Source: Flavobacteriaceae bacterium (GTDB lineage Bacteria > Bacteroidota > Bacteroidia > Flavobacteriales > Flavobacteriaceae). Taken from it: a DNA stretch of 5,871 bases. Shown here piece after piece: positions 1 through 5,871 of this stretch. Each line of letters begins with the position of its first letter. Within the stretch, counting starts at the first letter, position 1. The stretch lies in NCBI GenBank assembly GCA_002703065.1, contig PAEO01000012.1, positions 12,655 through 18,525 of the forward strand. Direction: 5' to 3'. The translations under genes and the position numbers were made by a program. The notes beneath the pieces were generated by a model that worked only from the letters and a program-made list of their open reading frames with translations, had not been told where the DNA came from and made no database searches.

Positions 1-918
1 GATGAAAGTATTTACTTAATGGGTGAAGAAGTTGCTGAATACAACGGTGCATACAAAGCCTCTAAAGGCATGCTAGATGAATTTGGTGAAAAAAGAGTTA
101 TTGATACGCCAATTTCTGAGTTGGGTTTTGCTGGAATAGGAGTTGGTTCAACTATGACTGGTAACAGACCAATTATTGAATTTATGACTTTTAATTTTGC
201 ATTAGTTGGAATAGATCAAATAGTAAATAATGCTGCTAAAATTAGACAAATGTCTGGAGGACAGTTTCCTTGTCCAATTGTTTTTAGGGGACCAACTGCA
301 TCTGCTGGTCAACTAGCTGCAACACATTCACAAGCTTTTGAGAGCTGGTATGCTAATTGTCCTGGTTTGAAAGTAATTGTTCCATCAAATCCATATGATG
401 CTAAAGGTTTGTTAAAATCTGCTATAAGAGACAATGATCCAGTAATTTTTATGGAATCTGAACAGATGTATGGCGATAAGGGTGAAGTTCCTGAAGAAGA
501 ATATCTTATTCCGATTGGTAAGGCTGATGTTAAGAAAACAGGTAAAGATGTGACTGTCGTATCTTTTGGTAAAATAATTAAAGAAGTCTATGCAGCAGAT
601 GAAAAATTAAAAGAAAATGGAATAGATATTGAAATAATTGATATTATGACTGTAAGACCTTTGGATTTTCATACCATTATTGAGTCAGTTAAAAAAACTA
701 ACAGGTTAGTTATCGTTGAAGAAGCATGGCCTTTTGGAAATGTCTCAACTGAAATTACATATCAAGTTCAAGACCAAGCCTTCGATTACTTAGATGCGCC
801 TGTTGTTAAAGTAAATACTGCTGATACTCCTGCACCATATAGTCCTGTACTATTAAAAGAATGGCTACCAAATCATGAAGACGTAATTAATGCAGTTAAC
901 AAAGTGCTTTATAAGTAA
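1..918 (+). CDS. pdhB: Pyruvate dehydrogenase complex E1 component, beta subunit (5' end cut by window edge)
   Basis: With E1 alpha, this subunit performs the thiamine-diphosphate-dependent decarboxylation of pyruvate and transfers the acetyl group to the lipoyl arms of E2, feeding acetyl-CoA to the TCA cycle; it is cytoplasmic. The frame is open from base 1, reading DESIYLMGEE, so the ATG at 19 is internal. 305 residues are visible; the family is usually about 325, so roughly 20 N-terminal residues are missing. Visible landmarks are GEEVAEYNGAYKAS (8-21), TPISELGFAG, whose Glu40 matches the cofactor-activating glutamate of E1 beta, the FMTFNF segment, MSGGQFPCPIVFRGP, and THSQAF with the conserved His109. 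The pyrimidine-binding transketolase domain fills roughly the first 160 residues. The C-terminal transketolase domain follows, with VSFGKIIKE, TVRPLD, EEAWPFG and TADTPAPYSP. All key residues seen are intact. Branched-chain 2-oxoacid dehydrogenase E1 beta is the main alternative, but the near-continuous match to the PDH type makes it unlikely. Confidence 0.95.
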   Translation, partial: DESIYLMGEEVAEYNGAYKASKGMLDEFGEKRVIDTPISELGFAGIGVGSTMTGNRPIIEFMTFNFALVGIDQIVNNAAKIRQMSGGQFPCPIVFRGPTASAGQLAATHSQAFESWYANCPGLKVIVPSNPYDAKGLLKSAIRDNDPVIFMESEQMYGDKGEVPEEEYLIPIGKADVKKTGKDVTVVSFGKIIKEVYAADEKLKENGIDIEIIDIMTVRPLDFHTIIESVKKTNRLVIVEEAWPFGNVSTEITYQVQDQAFDYLDAPVVKVNTADTPAPYSPVLLKEWLPNHEDVINAVNKVLYK

Positions 919-933
919 AAAATTTTATTTTTG
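904..933 (+). promoter_or_regulatory. Candidate Bacteroidota-type promoter before hppA (weak)
   Basis: TATTTTTG at 926-933 matches the Bacteroidota -7 consensus TAnnTTTG exactly. GTG at 904-906 lies 19 bases upstream, where the consensus TTG of the -33 element is expected, and matches two of three bases. If used, transcription would start near 940 and leave a leader of only about a dozen bases before the hppA ATG. In such AT-rich DNA the -7 motif is expected by chance about once per kilobase per strand, so this is suggestive only. The alternative is that hppA is read through from the pyruvate dehydrogenase gene, since the 33-base gap has no GC-containing terminator hairpin. Confidence 0.3.
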
Positions 934-951
934 AAATCTTAAAAAAATACT

Positions 952-3345
952 ATGAATTTTAATCCAGTTTTTATTCCAATTGCCCTATCAATTTTAGGTC
1001 TGATTTACATGTATGTCAAAGCTCAATGGGTAAAAAAACAAGACCCAGGTAATGAAAAAATGGTAGGCATTAGCTCTGCTATTAAAAATGGTGCATTAGC
1101 ATTTTTAAATGCTGAATACAAATTATTATTCTTTTTCGTTATTGGTGCATCCTTAGCATTGTTCTATATATCAACTCAAGTTGAAACAACAAGCTGGTTA
1201 ATAATTCCAGCCTTCATAGTTGGTGCTGTATTTTCAGGGTTAGCTGGAAATATTGGAATGAGAATAGCAACTGATGCAAATTCTAGAACTACACAAGCTG
1301 CTAGAACAAGTTTGCCTAAGGCTCTCAATGTAGCTTTTGGTGGAGGAACTGTCATGGGACTTGGTGTTGCTGGCTTAGCTGTATTTGGGCTGAGTATCTT
1401 CTTTTTATTTTTTGTTAATTACTTTATTACTGACGGAGGAAATTTTTATACTGAAATGACAATTGTATTAGAAGCTTTAGCAGGTTTTTCACTTGGAGCT
1501 GAATCAATTGCTTTATTTGCAAGAGTTGGAGGAGGAATTTACACTAAAGCTGCTGATGTAGGAGCTGACTTAGTTGGTAAAGTTGAAGCTGGTATACCGG
1601 AAGATGATCCTAGAAACCCAGCAACTATAGCTGATAATGTTGGTGATAATGTTGGTGATGTTGCAGGAATGGGTGCTGATTTATTTGGTAGCTACGTAGC
1701 GACAGTTTTAGCATCTATGGTTTTGGGTAATTATATAATTAGGGATATGTCTGATTATGGAGCAAGTCAATATACCGATGCTTTTAGTGGAATGGGTCCA
1801 ATACTATTACCTTTATTCATAGCTGGTGTTGGTATCATAGCGTCTATAATTGGAACACTATTTATAAAAATTAAAAATAATGATGCTAAAGAAGCACAGG
1901 TTCAAGCATCATTGAATACTGGTAATTTGATATCAATTTTAATAACACTAGGAGCGTGCTGGGTTTTGATTGACTGGTTACTTCCTGAAACAATTAATGG
2001 AATGAAGTTTTTTGGCGAAGGTACTAAAGACATACCAAGCCAAAATATATTTTTTTCTACAATAGTTGGATTAGCTGTTGGATATTTGATTTCATATTTT
2101 ACTGAGTATTATACTGCTCTCGGAAAAAAACCAGTTTTAAACATTGTTAGAAACTCTTCAACTGGTGCTGCAACTAACATAATTGCTGGTCTTGCTACTG
2201 GAATGAAATCTACTTTTTCTTCTGTTATACTATTTGCTTTAGCAATATGGGGATCATATGTACTAGGAGGTTTTTATGGTGTTTCAATTGCAGCATCTGC
2301 AATGATGGCAACTACAGCAATGCAATTAGCTATTGATGCTTTTGGACCTATTTCCGATAATGCTGGTGGAGTTGCCGAAATGAGTGAACTACCTAAAGAA
2401 GTAAGAGAAAGAACAGATATTTTAGATTCTGTTGGAAATACAACTGCTGCAACTGGAAAAGGTTTTGCAATTGCATCCGCTGCATTGACAGCCCTAGCAT
2501 TATTTGCTGCTTACGTTACTTTCACTGGAATTGATGGTATTAATATCTTTAAAGCAGATGTTTTAGCTGCTTTATTTATTGGTGGAATGATTCCTGTTAT
2601 CTTTTCTGCTTTAGCTATGGAATCTGTTGGTAAAGCAGCAATGAAAATGGTTGAAGAAGTTAGAAGACAGTTTAGAGAAATCCCTGGAATTCTTGAAGGT
2701 AAAGCTAAGCCTGATTATGAAAAATGTGTTGAAATATCCACAAATGCAGCTCTAAAAGAAATGCTTTTGCCAGGATTGATAACCATTATAACACCTGTAT
2801 TAATTGGATTCGTAATTGGACCTGAAGCTCTTGGAAGTTATATGGCTGGTGTAGCTGTATCTGGTGTTTTATGGGCTATTTTCCAGAACAATGCTGGAGG
2901 AGCCTGGGATAATGCTAAAAAATCTTTTGAAGCTGGAGTTGAAATTAATGGTAAGATTGAAAAGAAAGGCTCTGATGCACACAAAGCTGCTGTTACTGGT
3001 GATACTGTCGGCGATCCGTTTAAAGATACTTCAGGACCTTCAATGAATATATTAATTAAACTTACATGTCTAGTTGGTCTTGTAATAGCTCCTATATTAG
3101 GTGGTCACGGAAGTGAAGAACACACTATACTTGATGAAAAAGTTGAGACTGAAGTTGTGTTAGAGGTTAATACCTTAGATGACCAAAACAGTTATCTAAC
3201 TCTAACGACTACTGAAAAAGTTTTAGATCAAGTAACAGAAAAAATTGAAAAATGTTCAGGCTCTAAAGAAGAAATCTTATTAAAATTAGCTGAGATTGAA
3301 TCTGAAAATATTGATATTGACAAAATGATTGTAACAAAAAGTTAG
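952..3345 (+). CDS. hppA: K+-dependent membrane-integral, ion-translocating pyrophosphatase
   Basis: This enzyme hydrolyses cytoplasmic pyrophosphate to two phosphates and uses the energy to pump ions, most likely H+, out across the inner membrane. The 797-residue protein is hydrophobic throughout, as expected for the 16-helix family. Substrate-site motifs are intact: [11 protein letters not shown] (202-212), the [20 protein letters not shown] loop (216-235), DNAGGVAEM (469-477), [12 protein letters not shown] (646-657) and [15 protein letters not shown] (683-697). [11 protein letters not shown] (495-505) has Ala499 and Gly502 where K+-independent enzymes carry Lys and Thr, so K+ dependence is inferred. 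Helix 6 reads DLFGSYVAT (243-251) and lacks the Glu of both DLFESY (Na+ type) and SYAE (plant H+ type). Glu184 in helix 5 (SLGAES) sits where Flavobacterium-type H+-pumps are recalled to place it. Residues about 717-797 form a hydrophilic tail beyond the last helix. The ATG at 952 gives a normal first helix (about 5-24); no Shine-Dalgarno site precedes it, as is usual in this phylum. Identity is certain; ion specificity is inferred. Confidence 0.97.
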   Translation: MNFNPVFIPIALSILGLIYMYVKAQWVKKQDPGNEKMVGISSAIKNGALAFLNAEYKLLFFFVIGASLALFYISTQVETTSWLIIPAFIVGAVFSGLAGNIGMRIATDANSRTTQAARTSLPKALNVAFGGGTVMGLGVAGLAVFGLSIFFLFFVNYFITDGGNFYTEMTIVLEALAGFSLGAESIALFARVGGGIYTKAADVGADLVGKVEAGIPEDDPRNPATIADNVGDNVGDVAGMGADLFGSYVATVLASMVLGNYIIRDMSDYGASQYTDAFSGMGPILLPLFIAGVGIIASIIGTLFIKIKNNDAKEAQVQASLNTGNLISILITLGACWVLIDWLLPETINGMKFFGEGTKDIPSQNIFFSTIVGLAVGYLISYFTEYYTALGKKPVLNIVRNSSTGAATNIIAGLATGMKSTFSSVILFALAIWGSYVLGGFYGVSIAASAMMATTAMQLAIDAFGPISDNAGGVAEMSELPKEVRERTDILDSVGNTTAATGKGFAIASAALTALALFAAYVTFTGIDGINIFKADVLAALFIGGMIPVIFSALAMESVGKAAMKMVEEVRRQFREIPGILEGKAKPDYEKCVEISTNAALKEMLLPGLITIITPVLIGFVIGPEALGSYMAGVAVSGVLWAIFQNNAGGAWDNAKKSFEAGVEINGKIEKKGSDAHKAAVTGDTVGDPFKDTSGPSMNILIKLTCLVGLVIAPILGGHGSEEHTILDEKVETEVVLEVNTLDDQNSYLTLTTTEKVLDQVTEKIEKCSGSKEEILLKLAEIESENIDIDKMIVTKS

Positions 3346-3362
3346 TTACGATTTTAGCTTTT
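3337..3362. terminator. Possible weak bidirectional terminator hairpin across two abutting stop codons
   Basis: AAAAGTTAG (3337-3345) can pair with TTAGCTTTT (3354-3362) around the 8-base loop TTACGATT. That gives nine pairs, but only one is G-C and two are G-T. An A run on the left (3336-3340) and a T run on the right (3359-3362) would give a short U tract to a transcript in either direction. The hairpin covers the hppA stop at 3343-3345 and its loop contains the kinase stop at 3346-3348. The low stability makes it uncertain; the support comes mostly from its position between convergent genes with no spacer. Confidence 0.35.
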
Positions 3363-3954
3363 CGTCAATAAGTTTTGTAATAACATTGAAGTCATCTGGA
3401 TCTTTTACAAAATCAATATCATCAACTTCTATTACAAGTAAATTACTTTTATCGTAGCTCTGAATCCAAGCTTCATATCTTTCATTCAATCTGCTTAAGT
3501 ATTCAATACTAATAGTATTTTCATAATCTCTTCCTCTTTTATGAATTTGATCTACGAGATTAGGAATTCCACTTCTCAAATATATCAGAAGGTCAGGGTC
3601 CTTTACAAAAGAATTAAGTGTGTTGAAAATCGATTTATAATTTTCATAATCCCTATTGGTCATTAAACCCATTGCTTGAAGATTAGGAGCAAAAATGAAA
3701 GCATCTTCGTATATGGTTCTATCTTGAATTGTATCTTTCTCTTTTTTTGAACATTCAAGCATTTGATTAAATCTACTATTTAAAAAATAAATTTGTAAGT
3801 TAAATGACCATCTCTCCATTCTCTCATAAAAATCATCTAGGTAAGGATTTTTTAAAACATCCTCAAAATGTGGCTCCCAACCGTAATGCTTTGATAACAT
3901 TTCAGTTAGGGTAGTTTTTCCTGCTCCAATATTTCCGGCAATAGCTATATGCAT
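3346..3954 (-). CDS. Deoxynucleoside kinase (dNK/dGK/dCK family)
   Basis: The enzyme transfers a phosphate from ATP, or another NTP, to the 5' hydroxyl of deoxynucleosides, the first step in salvage of DNA precursors in the cytoplasm. The 202 residues fit the compact bacterial family. The N-terminal P-loop is GNIGAGKT (7-14). Glu31 in FEDVLKNPYLDDFY is the likely catalytic base. RWSFNLQIYFLNSRF (48-62) forms part of the nucleoside pocket. DRTIYEDAFIFAPNL (78-92) is the family DR(S/T) motif, and the arginine-rich LID that closes over phosphate is HKRGRDYE (138-145). The ATG at 3952-3954 lies directly before the P-loop strand, so it is the only sensible start. The gene converges on hppA with no bases between stops and diverges from the GLPGLI gene. 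Substrate preference (dA, dG, dC or dT) cannot be read reliably from motifs, so no symbol is given. Thymidylate kinase is unlikely because the DRTIYED and HKRGRDYE pattern belongs to the dNK family. Confidence 0.93.
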   Translation of the reverse strand: MHIAIAGNIGAGKTTLTEMLSKHYGWEPHFEDVLKNPYLDDFYERMERWSFNLQIYFLNSRFNQMLECSKKEKDTIQDRTIYEDAFIFAPNLQAMGLMTNRDYENYKSIFNTLNSFVKDPDLLIYLRSGIPNLVDQIHKRGRDYENTISIEYLSRLNERYEAWIQSYDKSNLLVIEVDDIDFVKDPDDFNVITKLIDEKLKS

Positions 3955-3958
3955 GGTT

Positions 3959-3990
3959 TTTGATTCATTCCTAAAATAATATTTAATTTG
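3959..3990 (+). promoter_or_regulatory. Candidate Bacteroidota-type promoter for the GLPGLI/outer-membrane unit
   Basis: In the 100-base divergent gap (3955-4054), TTTG at 3959-3962 matches the Bacteroidota -33 element. After a 20-base spacer, TTAATTTG at 3983-3990 matches the -7 consensus TAnnTTTG in all but one position. Transcription would begin near 3997 and give a leader of about 58 bases. A TATAAT also lies at 4021-4026, but no convincing -35 stands at 16-18 bases from it. A promoter for the divergent kinase gene must lie in the same gap; I found no clear match with correct spacing on that strand. Confidence 0.4.
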
Positions 3991-4000
3991 AACAAATTTT

Positions 4001-4020
4001 AAAAAAGATTAAACTTTTTT
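4001..4020. repeat. Small perfect inverted repeat in the divergent intergenic region
   Basis: AAAAAAG (4001-4007) and CTTTTTT (4014-4020) are perfect inverted repeats around the 6-base loop ATTAAA. The right arm runs into a seventh T at 4021. If the promoter at 3959-3990 is used, the hairpin lies near the start of the leader of the GLPGLI transcript. It has one G-C pair, so it would be weak as RNA; it could also be an AT-rich operator or simply chance. An alternative pairing, GATTA (4007-4011) with TAATC (4023-4027), overlaps it. Confidence 0.3.
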
Positions 4021-4054
4021 TATAATCATTTGTCTTAAAAACAAGAATACCAAA

Positions 4055-4855
4055 ATGAAAAAACTATTAACCTTAATTATATTAATCTCAAGCTTTTCAT
4101 TTGCACAAGATTTTCAAGGAAAAGCCTTCTACATGTCAAAATTATCTGTTGACAAGTCGTGGATGGATAATCCCCGTTTTGCAAGTAGAAAAGCATATCT
4201 AAATGATATGATAAAAAAGAATACTGAAAAAAATTATGTTTTAGCATTTAACTCTACAGAGTCTTTCTACACCGAGCAGGAAAAAATTGATGTTGGTGAA
4301 GGTGGAGGATATAACTGGATGGCTACATACATGGGTAATAACATTGGTAAACTTTATAAAAATTTACAAGATAAAGTTAGTATAAATGAAACTGAAATGA
4401 TGGGTAAATTTTTTCTTATTACTGATCCTATAGAAAATAAAAAGTGGAAGATGACTGGAGAGACAAAAAAAATAGGACAATATACTTGCTACAAAGCCAC
4501 ATACGAAAAAGAAGTTACCGAAAGGGCATTTAGTTTTGGATCACAGAATCAGAACCAAAACAATATGGAAACAAAAACTGTTGAAGTTATTGCCTGGTTT
4601 ACACCAGAAATTCCTGTTTCTACAGGCCCATCTTGGTATCAAGGGTTGCCTGGATTAATTCTTGAGGTAAGTGACGATAAAACAACTATTCTTTGTACAA
4701 AAATTGTATTAAATCCAGATGAAAAATCAAAGATAAAAAGACCTAAAAAAGGGAAGACAATTTCAAATTCTGATTTTGTTGTTCTACAAGACCAAAAAAG
4801 ACAAGAAGCTCGTGAAATGTGGCAAAGGGGGCAAAGAAGAGGTTCTTGGAGATAA
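4055..4855 (+). CDS. Secreted GLPGLI family protein, function unknown
   Basis: The 266-residue precursor starts with a clear Sec signal peptide: two lysines, a hydrophobic core (4-16) and a likely signal peptidase I cut after Ala17 (SFA/QD). There is no lipobox, so the mature protein should be periplasmic or exported. The family-naming motif GLPGLI is at 197-202, preceded by AWFTPEIPVSTGP (180-192), the usual lead-in of the family, and followed by LEVSD. The mature part has two cysteines, Cys145 (QYTCYKATY) and Cys214 (TILCTKI), which could form a disulfide. The C-terminal 40 residues are strongly basic, ending in RGQRRGSWR. GLPGLI proteins occur almost only in Bacteroidota, and no biochemical role is established that I know of. 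The next gene, an outer-membrane barrel protein, starts 6 bases after the stop, so the two are probably co-transcribed and may work together in the envelope. The ATG at 4055 fits because it directly begins the signal peptide; no Shine-Dalgarno site is visible. Confidence 0.92.
   Translation: MKKLLTLIILISSFSFAQDFQGKAFYMSKLSVDKSWMDNPRFASRKAYLNDMIKKNTEKNYVLAFNSTESFYTEQEKIDVGEGGGYNWMATYMGNNIGKLYKNLQDKVSINETEMMGKFFLITDPIENKKWKMTGETKKIGQYTCYKATYEKEVTERAFSFGSQNQNQNNMETKTVEVIAWFTPEIPVSTGPSWYQGLPGLILEVSDDKTTILCTKIVLNPDEKSKIKRPKKGKTISNSDFVVLQDQKRQEAREMWQRGQRRGSWR
4848..4852 (+). promoter_or_regulatory. Possible Shine-Dalgarno-like site inside the end of the GLPGLI gene
   Basis: GGAGA at 4848-4852 lies 9 bases before the ATG at 4862 and overlaps the last codons before the upstream stop (4853-4855). 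It is the only SD-like sequence at a suitable distance before any start in the window. It also encodes the C-terminal Trp-Arg, so it may be coincidental in a phylum that rarely relies on this pairing. Confidence 0.3.
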
Positions 4856-4861
4856 ACATAC

Positions 4862-5871
4862 ATGAAAAAAATTATACAACTACTATTCATTTTACCAACA
4901 GTTTTATTTGCTCAGTCGAGTTTAAGTGGTAAAATAACTGATGTTGATGGCTATCCAATTATGGGAGCGAATGTCATAGCTGTAAATTCTGAAACACAGG
5001 TATTAGATGGTTTTGGTATTTCAAATGAAAATGGTTTGTACTCAATTAACTTGAAAAATGGAACGGAATTTAATATTAAAGTCACTTTTATTGGATTCAG
5101 TCCTAATGAGTTTATTATTACCCTAATGGATGATACAAGTAAAAATTTTGTTTTAGAAGAGCAAGCTGAGGCCCTTGATGAAGTAGAGCTTGTGTATGAG
5201 ATGCCAGTTGAAATTAAAGGTGATACTATTGTGTACAGTGCAGATGCTTTTAACACTGGTACTGAAAAAAAATTAGCAGACGTTTTAAAAAATATGCCAG
5301 GAATCGAAGTAAATGATGATGGTGAAATTGAAGTTGAAGGACAAGTGGTCAGAAAAATACAAATTGAGGGTAAAGATTTTTTTGATGGAGACACCAAGCT
5401 TGCTTCACAAAATTTACCAGCAAAAGCTGTTGGTAAAGTTGAGGTTCTAAGAAATTTTACTGAAAATAATCAGTTAAGAAACGTTACTAATAACGAAGAT
5501 AATTTTGCTTTAAATATTAGGCTAAAAGAAGGCCAAGATAAATTTTGGTTTGGTGAAATACAAGCTGGAACCGGACCTGATGACATTCATTTGTTAGCTC
5601 CAAAAATCTTTTACTATTCAAAGAATTTCAATATGTCGGTTCTCGCCAATTCTAATGATGTTGGACAGCCCCCACTTTCAAGGAGAGATTTTTATAGATT
5701 TGGTGGAGGTTTTAGAAATCTAAATTCTGGAACTTCGATTAACATATCCTCAGATTTTGGTGGAATCGGTAGTTTGCAAAATAATAGAGCTAAAAAAATT
5801 GAATCTGAACTCTTAGCTACAAACTTTACTATATCTAATGATAAAGGTCTCAATATAAGTGGTTTTAGTAT
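4862..5871 (+). CDS. TonB-receptor-like outer-membrane beta-barrel protein with carboxypeptidase-like regulatory domain (3' end cut by window edge)
   Basis: The frame stays open from the ATG at 4862 to the window end, showing 336 residues; relatives usually run to about 800-950, so only the N-terminal part is seen. A Sec signal peptide (1-17, LFA/QS) is followed by a carboxypeptidase-D regulatory-like beta domain (about 19-98; SGKITDVDGYPIMGANV, then DGFGISNENGLYSI). The linker ALDEVELV (104-111) and GDTIVYSADAF (120-130) lead into a plug-like domain: LADVLKNMPGIEVNDDGEIEV (138-158), then IEGKDFFDGDTKLASQNLP (168-186) and AVGKVEVL. This signature belongs to a Bacteroidota group usually labelled TonB-dependent receptor or outer-membrane beta-barrel protein. 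From about residue 215, alternating polar and hydrophobic strands suggest the start of the barrel. Substrate and TonB dependence cannot be told from what is visible. The 6-base gap to the GLPGLI gene implies one transcript. A long open frame on the opposite strand (4951-5397) is only its shadow. Confidence 0.88.
   Translation, partial: MKKIIQLLFILPTVLFAQSSLSGKITDVDGYPIMGANVIAVNSETQVLDGFGISNENGLYSINLKNGTEFNIKVTFIGFSPNEFIITLMDDTSKNFVLEEQAEALDEVELVYEMPVEIKGDTIVYSADAFNTGTEKKLADVLKNMPGIEVNDDGEIEVEGQVVRKIQIEGKDFFDGDTKLASQNLPAKAVGKVEVLRNFTENNQLRNVTNNEDNFALNIRLKEGQDKFWFGEIQAGTGPDDIHLLAPKIFYYSKNFNMSVLANSNDVGQPPLSRRDFYRFGGGFRNLNSGTSINISSDFGGIGSLQNNRAKKIESELLATNFTISNDKGLNISGFS

Noticed and set aside
19..21. 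ATG at 19 as the start of the pyruvate dehydrogenase subunit
   Set aside because: The frame is open upstream to base 1 and encodes DESIYL, which matches the family sequence just before GEEVAEYNG, so the true start lies before the window.
921..950. AT-only hairpin between the pyruvate dehydrogenase gene and hppA as a terminator
   Set aside because: The possible pairing of the T-rich and A-rich halves has no G-C pairs and an internal mismatch, so it gives no support for termination.
2431..2463. K+-independent pyrophosphatase subtype
   Set aside because: The diagnostic segment reads [11 protein letters not shown]; the Lys and Thr that mark K+-independent enzymes are replaced by Ala499 and Gly502.
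2864..3046. 60-codon open frame on the + strand starting with ATG
   Set aside because: It lies wholly inside hppA in another frame, over conserved catalytic motifs, and its translation shows no recognisable domain.
4021..4026. Perfect TATAAT as a sigma-70 type -10 box
   Set aside because: No TTGACA-like box lies 16-18 bases upstream, and Bacteroidota primary sigma factor promoters use a different consensus. The match is easily expected in such AT-rich sequence.
4639..4890. 83-codon open frame on the - strand
   Set aside because: It is antisense to the GLPGLI gene, including its diagnostic motif, and runs over the start of the next gene. The Cys/Phe-rich product looks like a reverse-strand shadow.
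4951..5397. 148-codon open frame on the - strand
   Set aside because: It is fully antisense to the regulatory and plug domains of the outer-membrane protein, whose + strand frame has a signal peptide and clear family motifs. The Ser/Thr/Pro-rich translation is typical of a shadow.
1..5871. Mobile element, phage, defence system, CRISPR, tRNA or riboswitch
   Set aside because: No transposase or integrase motifs, direct-repeat arrays, tRNA-like cloverleaf or structured leader could be recognised, and the sequence is almost entirely coding.

Overview
The window looks like ordinary chromosomal sequence from a low-GC member of the Bacteroidota, most likely class Flavobacteriia. The reasons are the AT-rich base composition with A/T-ending codons, the lack of Shine-Dalgarno sites before most genes, a GLPGLI-family secreted protein beside an outer-membrane protein with a carboxypeptidase-like regulatory domain, and a membrane pyrophosphatase with the active-ion glutamate arrangement recalled for Flavobacterium-type enzymes. 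It holds five protein-coding genes and no tRNA, rRNA, CRISPR array, insertion sequence or phage gene that I can see. No gap between genes exceeds 100 bases.

Layout. Positions 1-918 (+) are the 3' part of the pyruvate dehydrogenase E1 beta gene, cut by the left edge. After 33 bases comes hppA (952-3345, +), a K+-dependent membrane-integral pyrophosphatase with an unusual tail of about 80 residues. It converges on a deoxynucleoside kinase gene (3346-3954, -) with no bases between the two stop codons; a weak AT-rich hairpin spans both stops. The 100-base gap 3955-4054 is divergent and holds a plausible Bacteroidota-type promoter plus a small perfect hairpin. Rightwards lies a two-gene unit: a secreted GLPGLI-family protein (4055-4855, +) and, 6 bases on, the N-terminal third or so of a TonB-receptor-like outer-membrane beta-barrel protein (4862 to the right edge, +).

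How the genes relate. The first three are housekeeping functions: pyruvate to acetyl-CoA, recovery of pyrophosphate energy as an ion gradient, and deoxynucleoside salvage. Their adjacency does not prove a shared pathway. The last two form an envelope module of unknown role: a periplasmic or surface GLPGLI protein probably co-expressed with an outer-membrane barrel. I see no clear new system. The points most worth following are the glutamate relocation and C-terminal tail of the pyrophosphatase, the GLPGLI/outer-membrane pair, and the abutting convergent stops.
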